64,000 nucleotides of DNA, from positions 27,709,919 to 27,773,918 of the forward strand of contig NC_084592.1 in NCBI RefSeq assembly GCF_033807715.1, read 5' to 3'. Source of the DNA: Cololabis saira (lineage: Eukaryota; Chordata; Actinopteri; Beloniformes; Belonidae). Position 1 is the stretch's first letter. Each line of letters opens with the position of its first letter. Shown one piece after another: positions 1 through 8,915 of the stretch. Both the position numbers and the translations under genes were made by a program. The notes under the pieces are model-generated. The model made no database searches. It was not told where the DNA came from and was given only the letters and a program-made list of their open reading frames with translations.

Positions 1-834
1 AAAGCTTATAGAGGGAGCCCGGATACATACAATTACATACAGTTACAGAATACTTATAATTACAACACAACAAAAACATATCATACATTCATCATACATT
101 CCATACACAGATTATGTTAGCTCTGATCAATCAATCAGTTACAGGTCCTACCAGTGGTCTCAGGTATATGAACAAAGCTATTTGGTCTTAACTGTTTTTT
201 AAAGTTGGAGATTCATTTCAACGCCTTTAAGCTCTCGTCAAGCTCGTTCTGGATCTGTGGGCCCTACAAGCAATGGTTCGGCTGGTGATTTTAAGTCTTT
301 TTTTGCTGTACATGATATGTTTTTTCTGGTTTTATAGTTATGCTGTGGACCACTGATTGGAACAAGCTCAGTCAATCTATCATTAGTTTTTTTTTTTACA
401 ATCTGGAAGGTCTTTAAGGCGTTTTGGTACACATTTAATTCTGTTAGCCAAAGGAGACCAAAGTGATGGAATAGATGAAATGTGGGGGCATTATACTTGG
501 ACCATGACGCAGCTCTTATTATCTTCTTCTGAAGGCTTTCAAGTTTCTTAAGATAACTGGGTTAAGAGTTGCACCATATAACATTACAGTAATTAATGTG
601 CGTGCGGTTCAATGAGAGTTTTGTACATAGTTATGAGTGTGGATAGAGGCCAACATAATTAGACAACATTGTTAGGGGATGCTTTATGTTAAGTTTGTGA
701 TCTAAGGACTCATCTATAAGGACCTCCAGGAACTTTGTAGAACGTAACCTCATTAACGCTTTATTTTCAATTTTGAGATGATTGTGATCAATTATTGGTA
801 CAAATTTATTAGGTCTGAACAAAATGAAATTGCC
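1..834 (-). mobile_element. Non-LTR retrotransposon 3' fragment (RT thumb and C-terminus), decayed
   Basis: Read on the minus strand, 822-631 encodes FRPNKFVPII followed by RSTKFLEVLIDESLDHKLNI. This matches the 'F.P..., TKFLGV.ID..L.W..HI' block that follows the catalytic palm of LINE reverse transcriptases. Continuing on the minus strand, about 600-430 reads LKKLESLQKKIIRAASWSKYN, the usual 'L..LQKk.iR.I....y' block of the C-terminal region. 432-238 gives the last, poorly conserved part. Stops and frame changes separate these pieces, so this is a dead copy truncated at its 5' end. Bases 1-230 look like its AT-rich 3' region or flank. The clade cannot be decided from this part. Confidence 0.6.
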
Positions 835-1189
835 TCCAGACTATAACTGCACAGTGTACGAATTGTTTAAAGACTCCAGTGGAAGTTATCTGGATAAACA
901 GACTGATTTGGTGTGTTTTTATGTTACCTTCTGCAGAGACATGATAATACCAACAAAGCAGGTTAAATTGTTCCTGTAAAACAAACCCTGTGTGAACAAG
1001 TTTGTGAGGTCATGTATACAAGAAAAAAAGGTGTTTTTTTAACCAGTGGTCAGTCTCTGAATTCCACAAAGAGCTAAACTTTGAACCTTTGAAAGGCTAA
1101 CATGGCTTGAACTTGCTCATTTTGGTACATCGTAAAAAAAACTATAACTAGCCTCTAAAAATCAAGCTTGTGGCAATCATATTTCTTTT
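835..1189. other. Unassigned stretch between two LINE fragments
   Basis: AT-rich sequence with no convincing frame. It may belong to the 5' side of the following plus-strand LINE, but no RT motif can be read in it. Confidence 0.3.
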
Positions 1190-1934
1190 GAAGATTTTAA
1201 GTCTGACATGGAGTTGGCTAACGCTCTAAACTGCTTTTATACTCTTTTTGATTCCTTTCATTTTCCCAAGAAGGTTCAGGAACTTCAGCCTAAATTACAT
1301 TTAAAAAGAAAAGCTGTGCTTTGACATACCACAAAAACACGTTGAAAGTCTCTTTTATTTAAAAGTAAACAGAACTCAAGGCTTGGATAATATTTGATGT
1401 CGTTTGATTAAATATTGTGCAAAAGTACAGAGTCCCATATTTCACCAAATTTTTAACATGCCTTTGCAAATACAACATGTCCCACAAGTTTGGAAAGATG
1501 CTGTGGGTTCTTAATCTTAATCTTGTGGTTTGGGTCCTTGACTTTTTAACTAAGAGAGGGCCAGAGGGAAGGGTGAATGGGGTCCTTGCTGACCAGCTCA
1601 CTTCATCAGCCGGGTCACCACGGCTGTGTTCTCTCACCCTTATTATTTATCTTGTACACTAACATGTGGTGAAGTGAATATGAAAACAGCATCATTATCA
1701 AGTGTGGCGACAATTCTGTCACTGAAGTTAGTGACAGAAAAATGTAATACAGCACAGGCTTGTTGTTAAATAATCTGTTTGGTGGTGTGAGTTTTACCTG
1801 ATCCTAAATTTAACAAGAACAAAAGTTATGGTTACCAATGTTAGAAAAACAATGCACACATGGCCAACCAATGTGTTGAATCACAAATATACCTTGGAAC
1901 CCTCACTGACTCCAAAGTAAAGTTTGAGGAACAC

Positions 1935-1973
<39 letters not shown>

Positions 1974-2640
1974 CACCGTCTACGCTGTCTGAAGAAACTG
2001 TCTCCTTTTCACGTCGACTAATCCATCATGACACTCTTTGACCATGCTGTTATTGAATCTGTGTTATCTTTTTCTTTGGTCTCGTGGTCTGGGAGTATTT
2101 CCATCAAAAACAAGAACTCCCCCTAAATCAGGAGGTTTAGGGGGAGTTGAGTGAACTCATTGGTCAGATTCAGACAAGCCGAGACTCCCTGTACTGCAGT
2201 CATTTACAGCCCTTTAGACATTGAGTTTCAGCTGCTTCTCTCCAAACAAAGGTTTTTAGTTCAAAGGTGTCAAATCAAACGTTTAAAAAAAAGCTTTGGT
2301 GCTGCTGCTGTTACACTTATGAATAGGCTGTAACATTTGCACATTTATTTAATTATGGAGCTCTTTTTATTTTCTTTCTTCTTTTTATTTTAATTGGTAT
2401 TTTAAATGGCTTTCATTTGGTTTCTATTGACTTTATTTTACAGTATTCTTTTAACTTATCTGGATGAGCACTGGAGCAATTTATTGGTTTTATTGATTTA
2501 ATGATGTACTTGCTTTTGTGGTTATGTCGTCATTTTTTCTGTAGCTGTAGCCTATGGCTTTCTGTGAATGAGACCTGTATCCCCAACACTGTAAAATTAA
2601 TCTTACTATGTGCAGAAATAAAGTAACCTGAACCTGAACT
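1190..2640 (+). mobile_element. Decayed L2/CR1-type LINE, RT domain to 3' tail
   Basis: Around 1355-1500 the plus strand reads NRTQGLDNI and, a little later, FHQIFNMPLQIQHVPQVWKDA with gaps. These correspond to the 'GPDnI' and 'iFn.Sl....vP..WK' blocks of L2-like reverse transcriptases. 1530-1660 gives DFLTKRGPEGRVNGV and a degraded 'S.GSPQGCVLSPLLF' block. About 1980-2100 reads RRLRCLKKLSPFHVD then MTLFDHAVIESVLSF, the standard 'YFLRRLR.F.V...ML..FY.sviesvL.f' block. 2151-2330 is the family's C-terminal block, ending KKSFGAAAVTLMNRL before a stop. The tail at 2550-2640 (spacer, then AATAAAGTAACCTGAACCTG) is LINE-like. Stops, shifts and an A30 tract at about 1940-1971 show it is inactive. Confidence 0.7.
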
Positions 2641-2922
2641 AGTCTATGACAGGGGTCAAATGCCATCAAGCTAAACTGCCATAAAGAGGGAGCTCAATGG
2701 CTGAGAACAACCCAAAACTGGTCTGAGTTTGAAAAAAGTAGTAGCTGTAGCTGAATTTGATACAGCTACAGTCAAAAACACAACTGAATTTTGGACGAAG
2801 TAAAATGAGCATTAATGTTGGTAGGACGTTTTCTGGTTGGCGAAAGTTGAAGGAACAGGAGGGACTGAAGAGTGAAGGAATAGTTACATTTTCTGTTGAA
2901 CATACAATTCCTTCTTCATATA

Positions 2923-3290
2923 CAGTAATCATTCGTTTTTCGCAGGGGTTACGTTCCAAAAAGAACCTGTGATAAGTGAAATCCACGAAGTAGCAGCCTT
3001 TTTTTTTTTTTTTTTTTTTTACAATTATTATACAAGGCTTCAAATTGCAGAGATCAGACCCGCCCCACCGCGACCTGAGTAATTGGATTTGAATGGGAGA
3101 AAATTAAAAACTTGTGCGTATTTCACTGCTATTCTGACTGTGCCGCTGCTTTCTGACTTTATTCTGCTCGGAAGCGTCTTTTTTCTTCTAAAGCCTGTGG
3201 TGCAGGTGTGTTTTTTCGAGAGAAGAACATAGTTATGGGTAGTAGTTGTCGCTCTTTTTTCTTCTGGGCAAAAGGATTCTTATAAACCGA
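2923..3290 (+). mobile_element. Tigger/mariner-like element end
   Basis: A TA at 2921-2922 is followed by CAGTAATCATTCGTTTTTCG and then by text of the 'cgcgataagtgaaatccgcgaagta' kind at 2960-2995. That arrangement resembles the termini of Tigger-like (TA-target) elements in vertebrate genomes. A T20 tract follows at 3001-3020. I could not find the matching right terminus before 3300, so the copy is truncated or its far end was replaced. The right limit given is a guess. Confidence 0.35.
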
Positions 3291-3311
3291 CATGCCACCA
3301 TCAATTATATT

Positions 3312-3340
3312 TCAAATCAAATCAAATCAAATCAAATCAA
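3312..3340. repeat. Microsatellite (AAATC)n
   Basis: About six uninterrupted copies of the pentamer lie immediately before the GC-rich DIRS-like region. Confidence 0.9.
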
Positions 3341-3559
3341 ACACGCCTCTTCCGGCAAACCTTCAAATACTAACCAAAAACCTCAGTTCCTCTTCGCTCT
3401 CGTTCTCTGCATGCTCGCTCTTGGGCAGCACGTCAAACGCTACTACACACTCTCGTATCTCGAAAACAGTTACTCACCCATTCAGGCATGGACCTTGTGT
3501 TGCTATCGCCTTCGGACGACGATCGCTTGCAGGGGATCACCAGCAAACACCAGCTGATC

Positions 3560-4196
3560 GGGATCCGGAGGAGGAAAACTCTTCAGCCGTCGCTGTGCCT
3601 GAAGCGCCGCTCTCCCGGGCCCCCACGGCCGCCTGGGGAGCCGGCGAGCCGGTCAAGCTCCGTATCCTCAGTGGTCCACATCCCGTCCAGTTCACCTCTC
3701 CTGAACATACGGGATCGTCGTTGCAGGTCTCCGACTCCTCTCCTGCGTCTCCTCGCCATCGACCCGACAGCGCAGGTTGCGCAATCCGCCGCCCCCCCTC
3801 CCCCCGGGGGGTGCCGCGCAGCGAGACCGAGCCGCCCCGTCCGCCCCGGTGTCCCGCCAAAGAGCCCGCCGACCTCTGACGTCGGCTGCCGCTCTGGCGG
3901 CGGTTTATTCCTCCGGAAGGCACGTGTTTCTCAAACCCTTTTTCTTTTTTCTCTCAGCCACGCGCGGAGCCCGCGGTTAACCCGGCTCCAGCGACACACA
4001 CCCAGAAACGAGTGGTCCATCCCGTCCGGTTCATCTCTCCTGAACATCCGGGATTGCGGCAGCCCGCCCGCAGGTGTGTTCCCCGTCTCCTGGCCCGCCT
4101 CCGTCACCGGCGGGATGAGGACGCGGACAGTCCGGATGACGTCATCACGCCAACGTCATCACGCCAACTCCGACGGCGCGCCGTGACGTCGACCCC
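3560..4196 (+). repeat. 5' copy of a diverged direct duplication inside the DIRS-like element
   Basis: The segment beginning GGAGGAGGAAAACTCTTCAG recurs at about 5396 as GGAGGAGGAAAACTCCTCAG. Further blocks recur in the same order: 'CTCTCCCG(G/A)GCCC', 'TGAACAT(A/C)CGG', 'TCGTCG(T/C)(T/C)GCAGGTCTCC', and finally a perfect block GGATGACGTCATCACGCCAA with the following CGACGGCGCGCCGTGACGTC. The first copy has an extra internal 'GTCATCACGCCAAC'. The CRE-like TGACGTCA is present in both copies. Confidence 0.75.
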
Positions 4197-4199
4197 CGG

Positions 4200-4490
4200 G
4201 TCTCGCACTCAGAAGATTTTTTCCAGTGGCCAGCCGCAGTACTGCAAAAACAAAAAAAAACCCATGGGGCCCAGAAAAGCTTTTTCCCATAGACCGCAAT
4301 AGTAAAAGAGAAGCGATCGTACAAACCGGACGTTGAGCATTACCTTTACTCACAAGGTATTTTATTAACATTCTCGTTAAACATAATCTCCGAACAACGT
4401 TGACTCATTGCAGGAACCTCACCTGCACATGAGCGGTCCTTCACCTTAAGCCGTCCGTGTGGAAACAAACGATTCCATCGTTACACTGCT
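4200..4490. other. Non-coding spacer inside the DIRS-like element
   Basis: A/T-richer insert between the duplicated 5' segment and the 70-bp repeats. No terminal repeats or coding signal are seen. Confidence 0.3.
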
Positions 4491-4890
4491 CACCTCCAGC
4501 AACTACAACAGCTAACTTCGGCCCGGGTTGCTAGCTCCCCCCTCAGCCCACCTCCAGCAAGTACAGCAGCGATCCGGCCGGGGTTGCTAGCACCGGGTTG
4601 CTAGCTCCCCCCTCAGCCCACCTCCAGCAAGTACAGCAGCGATCCAGCCGGGGTTGCTAGCACCGGGTTGCTAGCTCCCCCCTCAGCCCACCTCCAGCAA
4701 GTACAGCAGCGATCCGGCCGGGGTTGCTAGCACCGGGTTGCTAGCTCCCCCCTCAGCCCACCTCCAGCAAGTACAGCAGCGATCCAGCCGGGGTTGCTAG
4801 CATCGGGTTGCTAGCTCCCCCCTCAGCCCACCTCCAGCAAGTACAGCAGCGATCCAGCCGGGGTTGCTAGCACCGGGTTGCTAGCAGCCC
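4491..4890 (+). repeat. 70-bp tandem repeat array (about 5.5 copies)
   Basis: Units start with CCTCCAGCAAGTACAGCAGC at 4551, 4621, 4691, 4761 and 4831, exactly 70 bp apart. A diverged leading unit precedes them. Copies differ only at single positions (gatccGgccg/gatccAgccg, CACCGGG/CATCGGG), so the array expanded recently. Each unit contains GTTGCTAGCACCGGGTTGCT, itself an internal duplication of 'GGGTTGCTAGC'. Because 70 is not a multiple of 3, translation changes frame from unit to unit. Confidence 0.95.
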
Positions 4891-5199
4891 CCGCTATGCT
4901 CTTTCAGCAGCCTCAACCGCCAGCGGTAGGGGCTCTCGGCACCAGATTGCCGGGGTCCTCTGCATCCCAGCTCTGCCGGCCCCAGCAGGTGCCTCGGCGG
5001 AGCCGCCGGCATCGGGGTTGGTGCCTGGCCTCCCTCCCACCGCATTTCGGCCCGGTTTTCTTCCTCGACCCGTTCCGGCCCCGCGGGCAGCTGCTCGTTT
5101 CGCCCTGTCCGCGGCTGGTCCCGCCGCCCGTCATCCCAACGCTTTTGCTTCCCGCACTTCTCCGATTCCGGCCAAACCTGCGCAAACAAACCTACAACA

Positions 5200-5390
5200 G
5201 CTAACTTCGGGGCCGGGGTAACTAGCACCGGGTTGCTAGCCCCCCCAGCCCACCCCCAGCACCTACAACAGCTAACTCAGCCGGGGCCGCTAGCACCGGG
5301 ATGCTAGCACCCCCCTCAGCCCACCCGCGGCACCTACAACAGCTAACTCAGTGGTGTTACTAGCACCGGGATGCTAGCACACCCCGCCAT
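5200..5390 (+). repeat. Diverged copies of the same tandem unit
   Basis: 'ACCTACAACAGCTAACT', 'GGGG..(A/G)CTAGCACCGGG(T/A)TGCTAGC' and 'CCCCCCTCAGCCCACC' recur in the order seen in the 4491-4890 array. Spacing is irregular. They directly precede the second copy of the duplicated segment. Confidence 0.8.
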
Positions 5391-5395
5391 GTTTC

Positions 5396-5978
5396 GGAGG
5401 AGGAAAACTCCTCAGCCGCCGCCGTGCCCGAAACACCGCTCTCCCGAGCCCGACAGCCGCCCAGAAAGCCGGCAAGCCGGCCAACTTCTGTCTCTTCAGC
5501 CGTCCACATTCCACCCGGTTCATCCCTTCTGAACATCCGGCATCACTGCAGCTCACCGTCTTCCAGCCTTTCCAGCCCACCTCCGCCATCGGAGGGAAGA
5601 GGACGCGGACAATCCGGATCAGCCCATAGCCGTCGTCGCAGGTCTCCAACTCCTTCTCCCACGAGGTTAACTCAAGCTCTGCGCCATTGTCCCGACGACA
5701 CAGGCTGCGCAACGCGCCGGAGGTCCCAGCGTCATCACGCTCCGGCGAGAAACCCCGACGGCCGGCCTTCAGCAAACATCTCGGACTGGACAGTCGCCAC
5801 CCTCCAGAAAACACTCCGAGATAAAAGAATCCCCTTTCACCGCACGGATAACAAAGCCAAACTTTTCAACCACCTCATGTCAGCCTGCCATGCCAACAGC
5901 TCCGCGGACACCAGTTCACTTCCGGATGACGTCATCACGCCAACTCCGACGGCGCGCCGTGACGTCAACGCCCCCATT
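5396..5978 (+). repeat. 3' copy of the direct duplication inside the DIRS-like element
   Basis: Partner of 3560-4196. This copy is the one that keeps an open frame into the gag-like ORF, so the 5' copy is probably a leader/UTR duplicate or a remnant of an adjacent, partly deleted element. Confidence 0.7.
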
Positions 5979-6638
5979 AAAGGGCCACTCCAACTAAACC
6001 CTCCGGTTCAAAAGCAAAAAACCAATAAACGGAAGCAAGGTCAAAAAATAGCCATCGGAACAAGAGCAGGAGCACACAGCCTCATAATTCCTGGAACTTC
6101 CACCTCCCATCCGGATTTCCACCCACACCAGCAGTCTACTCCCTCCCTCCCCAAGTTCCCTGGCACCGGGATGCCACTACAGCAGCTAGATCCGGCTGGG
6201 GTTTCTGGCACCGGGATGCCACTACAGCAGCTAGATCCGGCTGGGGTTTCTGGCATCGGGATGCCACTGCCCCCCTCAGCCCACCTCCACCAACTTACAG
6301 CAGCTAGATCCGGCTGGGGTTTCTGGCACCGGGATGCAACTGCCCCCCTCAGCCCACCTCCACCAACTACAGCAGCTAGATCCGGCCGGGGTTTCTGGCA
6401 CCGGGATGCCACTGCCCCCCTCAGCCCACCTCCAGCACCTAATCCACCTCCAGCACCTACAACAGCTAACTTCAGTCGGGGTTACTGGCACCGGGATGCC
6501 ACTGCCCCCCCAGCCCACCTCCACCAACTACAGCCGCTAGATCCGGCCAGGGTTTCTGGCACCCTCTCTCATCGCCACCCGCTTCCGGCCTGGTGTACTT
6601 CAGCGTCCGCTGGCGAGGTGCATACTACTACGAACTAA
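5424..6638 (+). CDS. Gag-like ORF of the DIRS/Ngaro-like element with a SAP-like segment
   Basis: A 404-residue frame. Residues 1-118 are rich in P, S and R, including the basic run HSRRRRS near residue 70. Residues 121-155 read DWTVATLQKTLRDKRIPF, then HRTDNKAKLFNHLM. This has the shape of a SAP-type DNA-binding helix pair: helix, turn with 'G/R-x-K', helix. Residues after about 230 are the translated tandem repeat, first as GTGMPLQQLDPAGVS and then, after frame rotation, as GFWHRDATAPLSPP. The start at 5424 is simply the first ATG. The frame may be a fortuitously open part of a longer ancestral gag. It probably once bound nucleic acid in the retroelement particle. Activity is unlikely, given the ruined downstream genes. 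Confidence 0.5.
   Translation: MPETPLSRARQPPRKPASRPTSVSSAVHIPPGSSLLNIRHHCSSPSSSLSSPPPPSEGRGRGQSGSAHSRRRRSPTPSPTRLTQALRHCPDDTGCATRRRSQRHHAPARNPDGRPSANISDWTVATLQKTLRDKRIPFHRTDNKAKLFNHLMSACHANSSADTSSLPDDVITPTPTARRDVNAPIKGPLQLNPPVQKQKTNKRKQGQKIAIGTRAGAHSLIIPGTSTSHPDFHPHQQSTPSLPKFPGTGMPLQQLDPAGVSGTGMPLQQLDPAGVSGIGMPLPPSAHLHQLTAARSGWGFWHRDATAPLSPPPPTTAARSGRGFWHRDATAPLSPPPAPNPPPAPTTANFSRGYWHRDATAPPAHLHQLQPLDPARVSGTLSHRHPLPAWCTSASAGEVHTTTN
6150..6560 (+). repeat. Second tandem-repeat array, coding in the gag-like frame
   Basis: Units of about 45 and about 70 bp alternate. The core is GCAGCTAGATCCGGCTGGGG, followed by TTTCTGGCACCGGGATGCCA and, in the longer units, CCCCCCTCAGCCCACCTCCA. This is the same ancestral unit as at 4491-4890, but with TTTCTGG in place of TTGCTAG. 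The array keeps the reading frame open in all three rotations. Confidence 0.85.
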
Positions 6639-6639
6639 C

Positions 6640-7660
6640 TTTTCGACACCTTCAGAGGCCTCTGCTGGATCCTCTCCAACAACCACGGCATTCCTTCCTC
6701 GTCCATCTCTTGAATGATTTCCTCATCGTTACCCCTCTCTCATCGCCACCTGCTTCCGGCCTGGTCACCCTGACCTCCCCTCCACCTCCCTCGAATTCCT
6801 TGGTATCACTCTCGATACGGATCTGTTTCAGGCTTCTCTTCCAACCGAAAAGCTCAACCTTATCGGCCTTCTTATTTCCTCTTAGCCCCAGGCTGCACCA
6901 AATGCCAACTCCTCTCCCTCCTGGGCCACCTCAATTTTGCCATGCGCATTATTCCCCAAGGGCGGGCCTTCATCTCCCACTTGCTGTCCATCGCTTCCGC
7001 CGTTCCATCTCTCTTGTCTCCCATCTCCCCAGACAACTCGAGCCGTGCCGAGCTTCGTTGTGGCTCAACCTCCTTGCCACCTGGAAGGGGATCACTTTCT
7101 TCATGATGACCAACTGGCTCACCCCCACGACATCAATCTATACACTGATGCTGCTCCTTCAATCGGTTTTGGGGGCTTTTACGATGGCAGATGGTTCGCA
7201 GCAGGATGGCCCTCAGAGCGTGCAAACGAATACCACAACGTATCGACCGAACCATAGATCATCATCGTCATTGCCATCGTCATTGCCATCATCATTGGCA
7301 TCGTCATTGGCATCGTCATCGGCATCGTCATCGTTATGGTTATCGTTATCGTCATCGTTATCGTCATCGTTATCGTCGTCGTTATCGCCTTCGTCGTCGC
7401 CATCGTCATCGCCTTCGTCATCGCCATCATCATCGGCATCGTCTTCGCCACCATCATCGCCATCATCTTCATATCGATAAGTATCGTCATAATTAATAAA
7501 GGACGCTCCAACTCCACATCCATCATGCCGTTCATGCGCCGTCTAGTCTGGCACTCAGCCATACATCAATTTATCCTCCGTGCAGCACATGTCCCCGGTC
7601 ACTCCACCACCATCACCGACTCTCTTTCTCGTTTCTCATCCCCGAAGACCAATCACCCCT
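6640..7660 (+). pseudogene. DIRS/Ngaro RNase H region, frame-broken and interrupted by a microsatellite
   Basis: Reading across frames, about 6920-6990 encodes GHLNFAMRIIPQGRAF and about 7060-7110 encodes WLNLLATWKGI, both typical of DIRS/Ngaro polyproteins. About 7130-7200 gives DINLYTDAAPSIGFGG then GRWFAAGWP, the RNase H block. Its YTDA begins at 7141. The frame is lost after 7257, where a 230-bp ATCGTC-type array starts. Beyond the array the same protein resumes (7480-7650) with IINKGRSNSTSIMPFMRRL, AAHVPGHS and DSLSRF, the block normally about 50-60 codons downstream of YTDA. So the array stands where the middle of the RNase H domain should be, and the domain cannot fold. The upstream RT palm (YxDD) was not found. 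Confidence 0.65.
7257..7485 (+). repeat. ATC/GTC trinucleotide-type array inside the RNase H region
   Basis: About 38 imperfect hexamers of the ATCGTC / ATTGCC / ATCGCC type. They translate as a valine/isoleucine/alanine run in the frame that leads into IINKGRSNS. The same leading words ('CGACCGAACCATAGATCATCATCGTC' split over 7243-7268) precede the second array at 8051. Confidence 0.9.
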
Positions 7661-7984
7661 GAATACTTCGAGACCCTGGCCAACCACTTGTCTTTCTGGA
7701 AAACACAGAGTACATCTTCGACAGATCCTTTGCGTCCGAGTCAGGACAGCCGTCACCAGTTCTGGTTTCACCATCGCTTCCGTCATATACTCTCCTTATC
7801 TGGCATCTCTCCAACGCACTACTCCGGTAACTCCTTAGGATCGGAGCCGCCACTTCAGCCTCCCGCCACGTATCCCAGAGCACCTCATACAGCTCATGGG
7901 CCGATGGTCCTCCCAAACTATCATCGCTACATTCGCTCAGATCTTAGCGACCTCAGATCCGCTCAGTCTCATCTCCTTAAATAA
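7580..7984 (+). pseudogene. Tyrosine recombinase C-terminal remnant of the DIRS/Ngaro-like element
   Basis: Three frames together show the end of a DIRS-type tyrosine recombinase. RIGAAT (codons from 7837) corresponds to the second catalytic arginine block. LMGRWSS (about 7890-7910) corresponds to the conserved 'GRWSS'. YHRYIRSDLSDLRSAQ ends the frame, with the candidate nucleophilic Tyr codon at 7928-7930. At least two frameshifts separate these motifs. The first catalytic Arg region should lie 5' of this and is missing, so most of the recombinase has been deleted. DIRS elements use this enzyme to integrate a circular cDNA without making a TSD. Confidence 0.55.
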
Positions 7985-8050
7985 TCCACGGTTTTGGGTT
8001 CGTCGTTGCCCGGGCGCTGCGGTGGATTCCCTACCAGCTTCCCCACAACG

Positions 8051-8140
8051 CTTCGACCGATCCATAGATCATCATCATCGTCATTGTCATCGTCATCGCC
8101 ATTATCATCACCATCGTCATCGTCATCGTTATCATCTTTG
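8051..8140 (+). repeat. Second ATC/GTC array with shared leader
   Basis: The sequence CGACCGATCCATAGATCATC precedes about 12 imperfect ATCGTC hexamers. The leader and array repeat the arrangement at 7243-7485. This suggests a duplicated junction or gene conversion within the element. Confidence 0.85.
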
Positions 8141-8360
8141 TATCAATAAATCATTTAAACGTATCCTGTTGATGGCGTGGTCCTTGCTAGTGAATTGTAT
8201 ATAATTGTACAAACATTACTTTACTAATAATAAGACACAAAACCCAACTATAATTTTATATTGTATTATTAATTGAACATGAACAAAAGTGCTTGTATTG
8301 GCAAATGATTCGGTGACACTGTGAAATAATTATAATAATAAAATAATAATAAAATAATAA

Positions 8361-8418
<58 letters not shown>

Positions 8419-8513
8419 TAAATTTATTTGTATAGCACTTTTCAATTCAAATAGCAACCAACTATTATGATACTAACAATAATAACTAGTAATTGAAACT
8501 AGGCCTTCTTCCC
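8141..8513. repeat. AT-rich spacer with a (TAA)n microsatellite and SINE/LINE-type tail
   Basis: Imperfect TAATAA runs occupy about 8325-8418. They are followed by TTTATTTGTATAGCACTTTT, a word that ends many fish retroposons. The host element of this tail was not identified. Confidence 0.7.
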
Positions 8514-8531
8514 TGAGTAGGGGAGAGCGGG

Positions 8532-8781
8532 GTGAATTGAGCCAGTTTTTACTTAAGGTACTTAAAGTGAGGGCATGACAGTAATGTCTCCAACTAAAAT
8601 ATGTACATATATTTCAGGATGTGGTGCATCCATGGGAATAATCACCTTTGATCTAAAATTAACTGTTTTCAAAATATGACTTTTCAAAAAAAAGTGGTCT
8701 CTTGGCTCAACTTGCCCCCGGTGAGGGGTAAGTTGAGCCTAGGGAGAGGATAAGTTGAGCCACAGGGGGGTAAATTGTGCC
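8532..8781. promoter_or_regulatory. Subterminal repeats of the pogo-type element
   Basis: The 10-mer (A/T)A(A/G)TTGAGCC or its complement occurs at 8535 (AATTGAGCC), 8704 (GGCTCAACTT), 8729 and 8751 (TAAGTTGAGCC) and, diverged, at 8771 (TAAATTGTGCC). Subterminal arrays of this kind are usual transposase-binding sites. That role here is inferred from position only. Confidence 0.5.
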
Positions 8782-8915
8782 ACTGATTATGTTGAAGTAA
8801 AACTTAACATTTTCACCTCATTTAATGCCATATCAAAGCAAGACAAAGTCAACACCAAATGACTCCTTAAATGTTTTATTGTTAACAATGAAGAAAAAAA
8901 TGAACTTCAAGGCTA

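Larger units (their letters stand above)
3350..8150 (+). mobile_element. DIRS/Ngaro-like tyrosine-recombinase retrotransposon, degraded and rearranged
   Basis: A GC-rich block, sharply different from its AT-rich surroundings, holds remains of the three parts expected in a DIRS-superfamily element, in order. First is a proline/serine/arginine-rich gag-like frame with a SAP-like helix pair (5424-6638). Next is an RNase H-like region with the YTDA and VPGHS...DSLSRF blocks (about 6900-7660). Last is a tyrosine-recombinase end with RIGAA, GRWSS and YIRS blocks (about 7790-7984). The normal RT palm is not visible, so a large part has been lost between 6640 and 6900. Internal 70-bp tandem repeats, a duplicated 5' segment and two ATCGTC arrays complicate it. 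The true ends, normally split direct or inverted repeats, could not be defined. Alternative: a mosaic of two related copies. Confidence 0.65.

Noticed and set aside
3292..4186. Three long overlapping plus-strand frames (195 and 232 codons) and minus-strand frames
   Set aside because: Open because the sequence is GC-rich. They show arginine/serine/proline composition in every frame and no conserved motif. Treated as the duplicated leader of the DIRS-like element.
4551..4890. Regularly spaced 70-bp repeats as a CRISPR array
   Set aside because: Units are fully contiguous with no unique spacers, and the context is a vertebrate genome.
4878..5228. Overlapping 67-115-codon frames on both strands
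   Set aside because: Composition-driven frames across diverged tandem repeats; no motif.
6041..6527. Minus-strand frames rich in GIPVPETPAGSSCC
   Set aside because: Antisense reading of the tandem repeat.
7179..7662. Histidine/arginine-rich, methionine/threonine-rich and isoleucine/valine-rich frames
   Set aside because: Translations of the ATCGTC array. Only the last part of one frame (IINKGRSNS onward) is real retroelement protein.
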